Of a stretch of 50,238 bases of DNA, positions 33,131 through 41,917 are shown piece by piece. The stretch is from Eubacteriales Family XIII. Incertae Sedis bacterium (GTDB lineage Bacteria; Bacillota; Clostridia; Peptostreptococcales; Anaerovoracaceae), in contig JAISED010000049.1 in the NCBI GenBank assembly GCA_031264295.1, positions 1 to 50,238 of the forward strand, in the 5' to 3' direction. Both the position numbers and the translations under genes were made by a program. Within the stretch, counting starts at the first letter, position 1; every line of letters starts with the position of its first letter. The notes below the pieces were generated by a model. The model did no database searches. It was not told where the DNA came from and saw only the letters and a list, made by a program, of their open reading frames with translations.

Positions 33131-34297
33131 TTGTCAGATTTAAAATATTCACCGGCTCACGGAACTGAAGCAGTGAGCGATAATACCGCTAAACCGGATA
33201 ATGTGCGCGTGCTGAAAAAACGCAAAAAGGGTGTGGGCAAGAAAATCGCTGTGGGCGTACTGCTTATCCTTTTGGCGGGCGCGGCGGCATTGTACGTCTT
33301 GCCGCGTAACAGCGCTCCCGTACCAAGCGGCCCCTTTGTTGACACCGGTCAGATTAAAATAATGGATGTGGAGGATAAGGTCATCATAAACGGCATGATA
33401 GAAGGCCGTGAATCCGCGAGAGTCATGTCTGTTTCTGAATTCGAGATTTCCGAAATACTTGTATCGGTAGGCGATACAGTCACCAAAGGGCAGACCCTCG
33501 CGCGCCTTAACGTCAGCTCGCTTGAGGATCAGCAAAGCAAGGCGCGGACCGCGCTTGACTCGTCGAAATACCGCTATGACGCCATGAAGAAGCTCTACGA
33601 AGAGGGCGCAGTGTCCGAACAGGATATGAAGCAAGCGGAAACCGCTTACAACAGCGATCTGATCACAGTAAATTCATTCGACATCGGTTCTAAAAGCCGG
33701 ATCGAAAGCCCCATATCGGGAACTGTTACACGGGTGAACGCCAATATCGGCAGTAAAACAGGAAACATGGCGGCAGGCGAGGCGCTGTTCGTCATTGAGG
33801 ATCTCTCGCACCTAAAGATGACGGTTCGCGTTAACGAGTATGATATACGCAAGATCAAAATCAATCAAAACGTCACTATTTCTTCCGAAGTGCTCGGAAA
33901 CGGCGACGCTCATGGATTTGTAAGTAATATAGCGCCCACCGGTGAGAAAAAGGATGCCGGCTCCAGTGAAATGGTCGTTCCCGTCAATATCGAAATAACA
34001 GAAGGCAACGGCATTATAGCAGGGGTTACAGGCAAAGCGTCTATACTCATCCAGCGCAGTGAAGGCGCTCTTGCGGCGCCGCTGGACGCCGTATTGCAGG
34101 ATCCAACGACCGGAGAAAGTACGATATTTGTCGTAAAAAACGATAACACGCTCAAGGCTGTACCTGTGACCGTCGGCGTCGAAGGCTCCCTCTATCTGGA
34201 GCTTATCTCTGATGAACTCCATGACGGAGATAGGATCGTTCTGAGTCCTTCTTTCGAACTTTCCGACGGCATGACCGTCTTAACCGCCCCTAACTGA
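33131..34297 (+). CDS. MacA/HlyD-family efflux adaptor
   Basis: Periplasmic-adaptor-type subunit of a tripartite-like ABC exporter. It has a basic cytoplasmic tail, one membrane span (IAVGVLLILLAGAAALYVL, about 38-56), a lipoyl/barrel-sandwich half (ISEILVSVGDTVTKGQTLARL), a short helical hairpin (about 135-180), the second half (IESPISGTVTRVNANIG), a beta barrel and a membrane-proximal domain. TTG 33131 is the start: AGGAGGT lies eight bases before it. The ATPase and permease follow at once. In monoderm bacteria such adaptors work without an outer-membrane channel, often for peptides or toxic lipids; the cargo is unknown. Confidence 0.9.
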   Translation: MSDLKYSPAHGTEAVSDNTAKPDNVRVLKKRKKGVGKKIAVGVLLILLAGAAALYVLPRNSAPVPSGPFVDTGQIKIMDVEDKVIINGMIEGRESARVMSVSEFEISEILVSVGDTVTKGQTLARLNVSSLEDQQSKARTALDSSKYRYDAMKKLYEEGAVSEQDMKQAETAYNSDLITVNSFDIGSKSRIESPISGTVTRVNANIGSKTGNMAAGEALFVIEDLSHLKMTVRVNEYDIRKIKINQNVTISSEVLGNGDAHGFVSNIAPTGEKKDAGSSEMVVPVNIEITEGNGIIAGVTGKASILIQRSEGALAAPLDAVLQDPTTGESTIFVVKNDNTLKAVPVTVGVEGSLYLELISDELHDGDRIVLSPSFELSDGMTVLTAPN

Positions 34298-34323
34298 TCG
34301 GGCGTATAGGTGAAATCAGCACT

Positions 34324-35028
34324 ATGGAAACAATTATAGAAATACAAGATTTAGAAAAAGTATACCAAAACGGCGCCATCGAAGTCGCCGCCCTGCGCGG
34401 CGTAAATCTGAATATACACAAAGGTGAATTCGTCGCCATCATGGGCGCCTCCGGCTCAGGCAAGTCTACATTTATGAATATCCTCGGCTGCCTCGACAGA
34501 CCCACAAGAGGGCTTTACTGCCTCGAGGGGCTGGACATAAACGATTACAACGACAACGAGCTTTCGTTCATCCGCAACCAAAAGGTCGGATTCGTATTTC
34601 AGTCTTTCAACCTGATACCGCGTACAAGCGCCCTGAAAAACGTCGAACTCCCCATGGTGTATGGTAAGGTTCCGGCGTCAAAACGCCGCAAACGCGCCCA
34701 TGAACTGTTGGAAAAGGTCGGCCTTGGCGAACGCTATAACCACATGCCCAATGAACTTTCCGGCGGGCAGAAACAGCGTGTCGCCATCGCCCGCGCCCTG
34801 ACGAACCAGCCCCCGATAATACTCGCCGACGAACCGACCGGCAACCTTGATTCAAGATCATCCCTGGAAATAATGGAGATCTTCTCGGAGCTTAACCGAG
34901 ACGGCAACACGGTCATTATCGTTACACACGAACCCGATATCGCCGAATGGACTCACCGCGTTATAACATTCCGCGATGGTCTGGTGATAGACGACAGACT
35001 CAATCAGCCGAATACAACATCCGAATAA
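34324..35028 (+). CDS. MacB/LolD-type ABC transporter ATPase
   Basis: A 234-residue nucleotide-binding subunit. Walker A is GASGSGKST near 40-48, the signature LSGGQKQRVAIARAL near 140-154, Walker B plus glutamate IILADEPTGNLD near 161-172 and the switch His in TVIIVTHEPD. The early YQNGAIEVAALRGVNL strand and the QSFNLIPRTSALKNVELPM region are typical of the MacB/LolD/FtsE class, which powers mechanotransmission rather than passage through the membrane. It lies between the adaptor (26-base gap) and the FtsX-like permease. Confidence 0.95.
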   Translation: METIIEIQDLEKVYQNGAIEVAALRGVNLNIHKGEFVAIMGASGSGKSTFMNILGCLDRPTRGLYCLEGLDINDYNDNELSFIRNQKVGFVFQSFNLIPRTSALKNVELPMVYGKVPASKRRKRAHELLEKVGLGERYNHMPNELSGGQKQRVAIARALTNQPPIILADEPTGNLDSRSSLEIMEIFSELNRDGNTVIIVTHEPDIAEWTHRVITFRDGLVIDDRLNQPNTTSE

Positions 35029-35042
35029 TATGGTATAAATTT

Positions 35043-36245
35043 ATGTTATTTTTTGAAAATGTAAAACTTGCCCTCGTGGCTATTAAAAGTAATAAAATGC
35101 GTTCTTTTCTGACAATGCTGGGGATCATAATCGGCGTCAGCTCTGTTATCGCTATAACGACCATAGGCAACGGCGCTAATTCTGTCGTAAGCAAGGAATT
35201 CGACGCCTTTGGGAAAAACAACGCCAATATCTATCCGAATTCATCAGAAGAAGACACCTCTGGTGTTCCATCCCAATTTACTCTGTCGGACATCAACGCC
35301 CTGAAAGAACGATTCGGTGATGAGCTTCGATATGTAGCCTTATATATGAACGGCTCCAGCGAGATAAAAATAGGCCGCATGACCGGGCAATTCAACATCA
35401 GCGGCATAGCTGACAATTATATGCGCATCACGGGCGTCGATCTGCTCTACGGCAGAGAGTTCACCACCAATGATGTTGAAAACAGGCGGGATTACATAAT
35501 GATCCCTGAAAGCGCCGCGAAGAAATTTTTCGGTCGTGATGATGTGACAGGTCAGGCGCTCAGCATCAACATAAACAACAAGCTCAGGGAAATGACAGTC
35601 ATCGGAGTCTATCGTCCCCGCGAATCTATATTTTCCCGGCTCACCAGCAACACGTCCTACACGGTATACGTGCCGTATACGCTTTGGGAAGACCGTCCTG
35701 CCAGTGTTCTTGACATATATATAAATGAAGGATATGACGTACAAAAGGTTTTAGATAAAATAAAGAGTTATCTGGCTCTTATTCATAAGCTCGCACCCGG
35801 ATATTATGTCAGCAACAGCGTTGAGTCTCAGCAGGCCACAATGTCACAGATTCTCGGGATTCTGTCCGCTTCAATCGGCGCCATAGCGGCCATTTCACTC
35901 CTTGTCGGCGGCATAGGCATAATGAACATCATGCTTGTTTCGGTCACAGAGCGAACGCGTGAAATCGGTATAAGAAAGTCCCTCGGTGCGAAAACGGGTG
36001 ATATACTGGTTCAGTTTCTCATAGAAGCTATGCTTGTGTCCGCCTTGGGTGGATTTCTAGGTGCGGCGCTCGGCATAGGGGCAGCCTCTGTCGGTCTGAG
36101 TATGGCGAAGGTAAAAGTGAGTATAGATCCCACCGTCGTGTTGCTGGCCGTAGGCTTTTCAGCCCTCGTCGGTATGTTCTTCGGACTTTATCCCGCACGG
36201 AAAGCCGCCAAGCTCGATCCCATTGAAGCCCTCAGATACGAGTAA
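35043..36245 (+). CDS. MacB-like ABC transporter permease
   Basis: A 400-residue permease with the type VII topology: one N-terminal span (MRSFLTMLGIIIGVSSVIAITTIG), a large extracytoplasmic MacB core domain (about 45-275), then three spans in the FtsX domain (GILSASIGAIAAISLLVGGIGIMNIMLVSVTERTREIGIRKSLGA, and two more) ending in the LDPIEALRYE tail. ATG 35043 is chosen because the protein begins in the usual way there; the frame is open to 34947 but that part overlaps the ATPase. The gap to the ATPase is 14 bases. The upstream site is weak, so translational coupling is likely. Confidence 0.92.
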   Translation: MLFFENVKLALVAIKSNKMRSFLTMLGIIIGVSSVIAITTIGNGANSVVSKEFDAFGKNNANIYPNSSEEDTSGVPSQFTLSDINALKERFGDELRYVALYMNGSSEIKIGRMTGQFNISGIADNYMRITGVDLLYGREFTTNDVENRRDYIMIPESAAKKFFGRDDVTGQALSININNKLREMTVIGVYRPRESIFSRLTSNTSYTVYVPYTLWEDRPASVLDIYINEGYDVQKVLDKIKSYLALIHKLAPGYYVSNSVESQQATMSQILGILSASIGAIAAISLLVGGIGIMNIMLVSVTERTREIGIRKSLGAKTGDILVQFLIEAMLVSALGGFLGAALGIGAASVGLSMAKVKVSIDPTVVLLAVGFSALVGMFFGLYPARKAAKLDPIEALRYE

Positions 36246-36254
36246 AAACCGCGT

Positions 36255-36362
36255 ATCAGACCCCAGCGGCGACACGACTTGCGGCGTACGTTCAGACCCC
36301 GACGGCGCCGCAGACTACGGCAGCAGTTCAGACCCCGGCGGCGTGATCCGCATGTCGGCATA
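36255..36362. repeat. three degenerate 36-bp tandem repeats at the nth 3' end
   Basis: Units begin at 36255, 36291 and 36327, each opening with TCAGACCCC then a GCGGC-like block; the rest of each unit is more diverged. The third unit contains the nth stop codon and its last codons. The other two fill the gap to the permease gene. Confidence 0.75.
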
Positions 36363-36981
36363 GTCTCTGATCACTCAGGGCGCAGCTTTCGCATTCCGGA
36401 TTCCGTGCCCGGCAACAGTTCCGGCCGTGGAAGATCAGACTGTGATGAGCCTCCGTCCATCTGTTCTCCGGCAGATTCGCCATAAGCGCCGTTTCTGTCG
36501 CAAGTACATCCTTTTCATCGCAGAGTCCTATCCTGTTTGCTACCCGAAACACATGGGTATCCACGGCAATGCGCTGTTCGCCGAATCCAACGGCAAGAAC
36601 GACGTTAGCCGTCTTCCTGCCTACGCCAGGCAGCTTTATCAGTTCCTCAAAACACCCCGGCGTTTCACCGCCGTAGTCGGAAACCAACATTTCCGACATT
36701 TTTTTTATATTGGCGGCCTTTGTCCTGTACATACCTATAGTTTTAATAATTCCCTGCAGCGCCTCTTCATCCGCTTCCGCTAGGGATGCGGCGTCGGGAT
36801 AGCGCTCAAACAAATTCGGAGTGATCTTATTTACACTCTTATCCGTAGTCTGCGCGGAGAGAGCCACAGCTACAAGAAGCTGAAACACCGAACCATGTTC
36901 CAAGGCGCAAACAGCCTCGGGATATAATTCCGCCAGCACATCAAGCACAGCTGCACATTCAATTTTTGACATAATCGACAT
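36328..36981 (-). CDS. nth: endonuclease III
   Basis: Base-excision DNA glycosylase/AP lyase for oxidised pyrimidines. The helix-hairpin-helix is LPGVGRKTANVVLAVGF near 108-124, with the catalytic Lys in it and the catalytic Asp in VDTHVFRVANR near 135. The four cluster cysteines appear as C-x6-C-x2-C-x7-C near 190-210 (CRARNPECESCALSDQRLC); the last spacing is normally x5, so it is slightly unusual. ATG 36981 is preferred because AGGTGG lies five bases upstream; the frame is open to 36990. It is on the opposite strand to both exporters, and a repeat array lies immediately upstream. Confidence 0.95.
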   Translation of the reverse strand: MSIMSKIECAAVLDVLAELYPEAVCALEHGSVFQLLVAVALSAQTTDKSVNKITPNLFERYPDAASLAEADEEALQGIIKTIGMYRTKAANIKKMSEMLVSDYGGETPGCFEELIKLPGVGRKTANVVLAVGFGEQRIAVDTHVFRVANRIGLCDEKDVLATETALMANLPENRWTEAHHSLIFHGRNCCRARNPECESCALSDQRLCRHADHAAGV

Positions 36982-37013
36982 ATTTACCACCTAATAGTAT
37001 AAAATCTAGCATA

Positions 37014-37237
37014 AAATCGTCGCCAGGTTCCAGTATGGGCAAAAATAGCGTGGTTTTTGAGTAGTTACCTATCAAAAACTTCAATCAGAACTACTCAAAA
37101 GCTGCGGTAGTTTTGTTCAGACTGGGTTCTGGAGGCGATTTGCGGCCTCGGAGCGTACTCTAAGCTACGTGAGAAGCCGGAAATCGTCGCCAGGTTCCAG
37201 TATGGGCAAAAATAGCGTGGTTTTTGAGTAGTTACCT
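37014..37237. repeat. 57-bp direct repeats flanking the second MITE-like element
   Basis: Identical 57-base sequences occur at 37014-37070 and 37181-37237. The second is the right part of the full element (37089-37233); the first is therefore a partial copy in the same orientation just outside it, only ~30 bases before the nth start. Any nth promoter must sit in or next to it. Confidence 0.9.
37089..37233. repeat. 145-bp MITE-like element, copy 2
   Basis: The ends are a perfect 12-bp inverted repeat AACTACTCAAAA (37089-37100) and its complement (37222-37233). The interior from GTTCAGACTGGG to AGTATGGGC is the reverse complement of the copy at 9678-9821 with roughly ten differences in 90. The length differs by one base. 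No frame encodes a transposase, so mobilisation would need a protein elsewhere. Confidence 0.85.
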
Positions 37238-37274
37238 TAAAACGCCAAAGTTGTTCTAAGTTAAATAAACCCCC

Positions 37275-37303
37275 TTGACACATACAGCGTCAAAAGGTAT
37301 GAT
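37275..37303 (+). promoter_or_regulatory. sigma-A promoter of the RND pump operon
   Basis: TTGACA (37275-37280), 17-base spacer, TATGAT (37298-37303). The first gene starts about 170 bases downstream, leaving an unusually long leader. Confidence 0.85.
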
Positions 37304-37314
37304 ATAGAAGACGC

Positions 37315-37366
37315 CCGACCCTCGGGTCGGCTTATAATTCCGTCATTATCTCAGTTTACGATAATG
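37315..37366 (+). promoter_or_regulatory. structured 5' leader of the RND pump operon
   Basis: Two hairpins follow the start point: CCGACC-CTCG-GGTCGG (37315-37330) and CATTATC, nine-base loop, GATAATG (37344-37366). The remaining leader to 37478 has no long frame. This could be a control element or only a stabilising 5' structure; no known riboswitch class was recognised. Confidence 0.5.
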
Positions 37367-37478
37367 CACGGCTATGCTTATAAAAACACGACTGTGTTGC
37401 ACGTTAACAGGCCATCGCGTAGAATATAGTCACAATACAGTTAGCTAATTATTATACCACAGGCAGAAAGGAAAGGCA

Positions 37479-38720
37479 ATGGGAAATAAAGGCGGCGACA
37501 CTCACGCCAATTCAAAAGTAAATTCAAACAGTAATAAAAATCTCTCTCTTCCGACAGGAGAAGCCACTCAAATCAACAATGGGGTTCAAAACAACAACAT
37601 TCCGGCAAACACCGGATTTCAGGCGGCGCCTGCCGGCGCACCTTTCCCTGAATATCGCCGCAGAGGCATGAACGGAGTCCTCAAATTTATCATTTTCATA
37701 CTTATAACAGGTGTTTTCTGCTACGCGGCCTACAACCTCGTAGTGTCGCGCATGGAACCGATAGAACCCGAACCCGAGGTACCTGTCAATGTACGCGTGG
37801 CTGCGGCGGCTTACAACGATATAAGCTTGGATTCCGTCATCACCGGACGTATTGAGGCGGTGGACGAGGTTTCTGTTCTGCCTAAGATGGCAGGCGCGGT
37901 AACAAATGTCTATGTCGAGCTTGGCAGCAGGGTGTCGGCGGGAACGATTCTGTTCAGTTTGGACAGCACGCAGCTCGCCGTGAATCTGAATCAGGCCAAA
38001 ACCTCCTTAGACAGCGCTTCTGTAATCTATGAAAGGATGGGACGCCTTCTGGATGAGGGTGTGATTCCGCTTCAAAACTACGAACAGGCTCAGGTCTCAT
38101 ACGTTTTAGCTTACGAGACCTATGCGGCGGCGCAGGACGCATATAACAACGCGGTAGTCACATCGCCCATCAGCGGCTATGTCACTTCCGTCAACGTGTC
38201 TTCGGGAACACTGGCGACCCAGGCCGTACCCGCCGTCACTATAGCGAACATCGATCGTCTCGTTATCAACGCGGGACTCTCAGAAAAGATGATCAACAAG
38301 GTCGCCTTGGGCGATACGGTAAACGTTCTTGTAAAATCAGCTTCCGAAGAATCGGTGCAAGGCCGAATAACCGCCATATCCCCCGCCCCCGTAACGGGTT
38401 CTCTGACATATCCCATCAAGATCAGCCTCGAAAACAGTGACAGCAGGATTAAACCGGGTATGTTCGCGGAAGTCATGCTGGCTGTTGATACTTCATCCGG
38501 AGTTCTGACTATACCTTCAAAGGCTGTCATGATCAAATCCGGCCGCCGTGTAGTCGCTGCGCTGGACGCCGACAACAGGGTCAGACTTGTGGATGTTGTT
38601 ATTGGCATTGACGACGGCGCTTTTGTGGAGATCAAAGAGGGTTTGAATATAGGCGACATCGTGGTCACCGACGGTCAGACTTATATTGATGAATCTTCCG
38701 CTGTTAATATCGTCGAGTAA
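37479..38720 (+). CDS. RND efflux adaptor (AcrA/MdtA type)
   Basis: Membrane-fusion subunit for the pump encoded next. A polar, Asn-rich cytoplasmic tail of about 65 residues (NSNSNKNLS, NNGVQNNNIPANTG) precedes one span (VLKFIIFILITGVFCYAAYNLV). Then come a lipoyl half (VTNVYVELGSRVSAGTILFSL), a short coiled hairpin, the second lipoyl half (VVTSPISGYVTSVNVSSGT), a barrel and a C-terminal membrane-proximal domain. The long low-complexity tail is unusual. AAAGGAAAGG lies just before the ATG. No outer-membrane factor gene follows, as expected if the cell has one membrane. Confidence 0.9.
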   Translation: MGNKGGDTHANSKVNSNSNKNLSLPTGEATQINNGVQNNNIPANTGFQAAPAGAPFPEYRRRGMNGVLKFIIFILITGVFCYAAYNLVVSRMEPIEPEPEVPVNVRVAAAAYNDISLDSVITGRIEAVDEVSVLPKMAGAVTNVYVELGSRVSAGTILFSLDSTQLAVNLNQAKTSLDSASVIYERMGRLLDEGVIPLQNYEQAQVSYVLAYETYAAAQDAYNNAVVTSPISGYVTSVNVSSGTLATQAVPAVTIANIDRLVINAGLSEKMINKVALGDTVNVLVKSASEESVQGRITAISPAPVTGSLTYPIKISLENSDSRIKPGMFAEVMLAVDTSSGVLTIPSKAVMIKSGRRVVAALDADNRVRLVDVVIGIDDGAFVEIKEGLNIGDIVVTDGQTYIDESSAVNIVE

Positions 38721-38732
38721 GGGGGCATAATT

Positions 38733-41700
38733 ATGAATTTCTCGAAAATTGCCGTAAAGCGCCCCGTTACGACTATAATGTTCATGCTTATAATCGTTGT
38801 ACTCGGCGTCGTTTCATTTTCCAGGCTTTCACTGGATCTGCTGCCCAAGATGCAGCTCCCCATCGCCGCCGTAGTGACCCAGTATGCCAACTCGGCGCCT
38901 TCTGAAGTCGAAAGCATGATAACACGACCTATAGAAAACCAAATCGCCCGCGTCGAAAGCCTTGACAGCATGACGTCCATGTCTATGGACGGCATGTCAG
39001 TGGTTGTAGCGCAGTTCATCAACGGTACAGATATGGACTTCGCGACCCTTCATATGCGCGAAAACGTTGAAATGGTCAGCGGCTACCTCCCTGAAGAAGC
39101 GGGTAAGCCTACGATATACGCCATGGATCCCTCTATGATGCCGGTATCCGTCATATACGCCTCCAGCGAAACGCTGCCACTCACAGAATTGCAGGAATTC
39201 ATCGAAAATGAAGTTGTTCCTATATTCGAGCGCACCGAGGGTATAGCCGCCGTCAGCACATTCGGCGGCCGTTCGAAGGAAATACGCGTGCAGATCAGCC
39301 AGGAGCGCTTATCCGGTTATTATCTCACACTCTCACAGCTAAGTCAGATCCTCGCGGCGGAAAACATCACCCTTCCCAGCGGCGACGTTACCCTGGGGGA
39401 ACGCGACATGATCGTCAGAACTATAGGTGAATTCGAAACGATAGATGAGATCGGAGAGATCCCTCTGCTTCTCCCCACCCGCGAGGTCATCAAGCTCGGG
39501 GATCTGGGAACTATAGAAGAACGTGAAAGGGAAGCAAGCTCTATGGGACGTATGAACGGCGTATCCGCCATAGGCATGAACGTCACAAAACAAACCGTCG
39601 CCAATACAGTAGCCGTCTGCAGAAATATTGACGCCTCACTTGCGGAGCTTAACGCCTTAAATCCCGAGATCAATTTTACTGTATCCTACAGTGAGGCGGA
39701 TTTTATAAACAGATCCGTAAATAATGTGGCCGAGACCGCCATCTCCGGTTGTATTCTCGCGGTCATCGTCTGCTTCTTTTTCCTGCGCAGCCTGTCCTCC
39801 ACATTGATCATAGCGATTTCCATACCTACATCTATAATCGCCACATTCATATTGATGTATTTCACAGGGCTTACCATGAACGTCCTGTCGCTGTCAGGGC
39901 TTGCCGTCGGCATAGGTATGCTGGTTGACGACTCTATCGTTGTTATGGAGAATATATTCCGACGACGAAGTATCGACAAAGAGTCCGGCATAGACGCCTC
40001 CATATTAGGGACGAAGGAGGTTACTATGCCTGTTTTTGCCGCAACCATGACAAAGATTGCGGTATTCCTGCCTATCGTTTTCGTTGAAGGCATAGCGTCA
40101 ACAGTGTTCAAAGAGTTTTCATATACGATCAGCTTTGCGCTTATATGTTCCCTTGTGGTCGCCCTCACGGTAGTCCCTATGCTGTGTTCGCGCTTGCTGC
40201 GCGGCGGCGACATAGGCGACAAGTTCCTGCTCGGGAGACGCGCCGTGCGTATTCCTATATTACCGGAATTCGACAGAGCCATCAACGCGCTGACCGAAGG
40301 CTACGCGCACTTTCTCCAGTATTCTATCAGACATAGGAAAAGCGTCATCGCTGTCGCCCTCATCCTCCTGATAATGTCCGGCGCCCTAATCGGCATGGTT
40401 GGAGGCGTTCTGATCCCCTCAGCCGACGAGGGCAGCTTTACGGTTTCTATCAGTACGCCTTACGGCACTTCCATTGATACTACCGACGCGATCGTCTCAG
40501 ATGCGGAGTTCTATATCGCAAATAACATACCGGAGTTAAAATCCTATTCTGTTTCTATCGGCGCGTCATCGCTGCTCGTCGGCTCCGGTGGTTCGAATGC
40601 AGCGTCGATATCGGTAACGCTTGTGGACAAAAAAGAACGCGACAGAGAAGTCGCCGATGTTGTGAAGGATGTTTCATCACATCTCGAAAAAATCGTCGGT
40701 GCGGAAACGAGCGTCGCGGCGACTTCGTCTATGAGCTATCTAATCTCAAGCGGAAATCCCATAGCGATCTCGGTTCAGGGTAACGACCTTGATACCTTGA
40801 GGGAGATCGCGGACGATTTCTTTGAGATCGTTAAAAGCGTTCCGGGAACCATCAATGTGAGCAACAGCATGGGCGAAGGCACGCCGGAGATTCAGGTGCG
40901 CATCAACCGCAATAACGCGGCGTTTTACGGCGTGACCGCTTATCAGCTCGCGCAGGCGCTCGACAACTCCTTGGGGGGCATCACCGCGAGCACCTTCAAG
41001 TCAGACGGAACAGAGACTAATATAGTCCTGTCCCTGGATTCCGGCTACGGCGACTCTGTCGAGAAGATGCTCCAGATCGGCGTTATGTCGTCCTCGGGTC
41101 AGACTGTAAACGTCGGTGATATCGCGGATATCGTATATGATAATTCCCCTGCCAGCATTGACAGAGAGGATCAGGTCAGAACGGCTACCATCACTGCCGG
41201 AATCAGCGGCCGAGATCTCTCGTCCATCTCTTCCGACATCGAAAAAGCGCTTTCCGCCATCAGGCTCCCAAACGGTTACGACTGGAACATGGGCGGTGAG
41301 GTTCAAGAAATGATGGAATCGTTCACCAGCTTGTTTTATGCCCTCTTGCTCGCGGTTCTGATCATATATATGATATTAGCCTCTCAATTCGAGTCGCTGA
41401 TTCAGCCTATTATCATCATGCTTGCCATACCGTTCGCGCTGACAGGCGCCTTCATAGCTCTGTTCGTCACGAATACGCCGCTTTCACTGATAGCCTTCCT
41501 AGGTATAATCATGTTGTCAGGTATAGTAGTCAACAACTCTATACTGCTTATAGACTTCATAAACCAGAACAAGAGTATTTACGCCACTAGAGATGAAGCT
41601 ATAATCAACGCGGGCAGGTTCAGGCTCCGTCCCATACTCATGACAGGTCTTACCACTTGTTTGGGTCTCTTGCCGCTGTCCATGGGGATCGGTTCCGGCG

Positions 41701-41903
41701 CCGAATTACAAGCGCCTATGGGAATAACAGTCATAGGCGGGCTGCTGTTCTCCACTGTGATAACGCTTGTACTTGTTCCTGTCATCTATACCATAGTAGA
41801 CGACAAGAGCATCAAGTATAACGCAAAACGCGAATACAGGAAGCATCTCAAAATGAAACGTCTGGAAGCGGCCGGCCTCCTTCCTGTCGGCAGCGGAGAA
41901 TGA
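38733..41903 (+). CDS. RND-family efflux pump (AcrB/MdtB type, HAE1)
   Basis: A 1056-residue proton-driven transporter. It has the classic duplicated plan: span 1 (PVTTIMFMLIIVVLGVVSF), a large porter domain, spans 2-6, span 7, a second porter domain and spans 8-12. The proton-relay Asp pair is in GIGMLVDDSIVVMENIF at residues 399-400 in span 4. The late GIVVNNSILLIDFIN and TTCLGLLPLSMGIGSG segments mark the second half. It starts 12 bases after the adaptor. Its stop overlaps an ATG of the next gene. Substrate is unknown. Confidence 0.95.
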   Translation: MNFSKIAVKRPVTTIMFMLIIVVLGVVSFSRLSLDLLPKMQLPIAAVVTQYANSAPSEVESMITRPIENQIARVESLDSMTSMSMDGMSVVVAQFINGTDMDFATLHMRENVEMVSGYLPEEAGKPTIYAMDPSMMPVSVIYASSETLPLTELQEFIENEVVPIFERTEGIAAVSTFGGRSKEIRVQISQERLSGYYLTLSQLSQILAAENITLPSGDVTLGERDMIVRTIGEFETIDEIGEIPLLLPTREVIKLGDLGTIEEREREASSMGRMNGVSAIGMNVTKQTVANTVAVCRNIDASLAELNALNPEINFTVSYSEADFINRSVNNVAETAISGCILAVIVCFFFLRSLSSTLIIAISIPTSIIATFILMYFTGLTMNVLSLSGLAVGIGMLVDDSIVVMENIFRRRSIDKESGIDASILGTKEVTMPVFAATMTKIAVFLPIVFVEGIASTVFKEFSYTISFALICSLVVALTVVPMLCSRLLRGGDIGDKFLLGRRAVRIPILPEFDRAINALTEGYAHFLQYSIRHRKSVIAVALILLIMSGALIGMVGGVLIPSADEGSFTVSISTPYGTSIDTTDAIVSDAEFYIANNIPELKSYSVSIGASSLLVGSGGSNAASISVTLVDKKERDREVADVVKDVSSHLEKIVGAETSVAATSSMSYLISSGNPIAISVQGNDLDTLREIADDFFEIVKSVPGTINVSNSMGEGTPEIQVRINRNNAAFYGVTAYQLAQALDNSLGGITASTFKSDGTETNIVLSLDSGYGDSVEKMLQIGVMSSSGQTVNVGDIADIVYDNSPASIDREDQVRTATITAGISGRDLSSISSDIEKALSAIRLPNGYDWNMGGEVQEMMESFTSLFYALLLAVLIIYMILASQFESLIQPIIIMLAIPFALTGAFIALFVTNTPLSLIAFLGIIMLSGIVVNNSILLIDFINQNKSIYATRDEAIINAGRFRLRPILMTGLTTCLGLLPLSMGIGSGAELQAPMGITVIGGLLFSTVITLVLVPVIYTIVDDKSIKYNAKREYRKHLKMKRLEAAGLLPVGSGE

Positions 41904-41917
41904 GAACGGAGGTTATC

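Noticed and set aside
34947..35042. 32-residue extension of the MacB-like permease
   Set aside because: It lies within the ATPase gene in another frame; the membrane protein begins normally at 35043.
36255..36362. CRISPR-like array
   Set aside because: The 36-bp units are contiguous and degenerate, with no unique spacers and no cas genes.
37089..37233. Small RNA gene in the second MITE-like element
   Set aside because: Inverted ends and the second genomic copy explain the structure better; no promoter or terminator frames it as an RNA gene.
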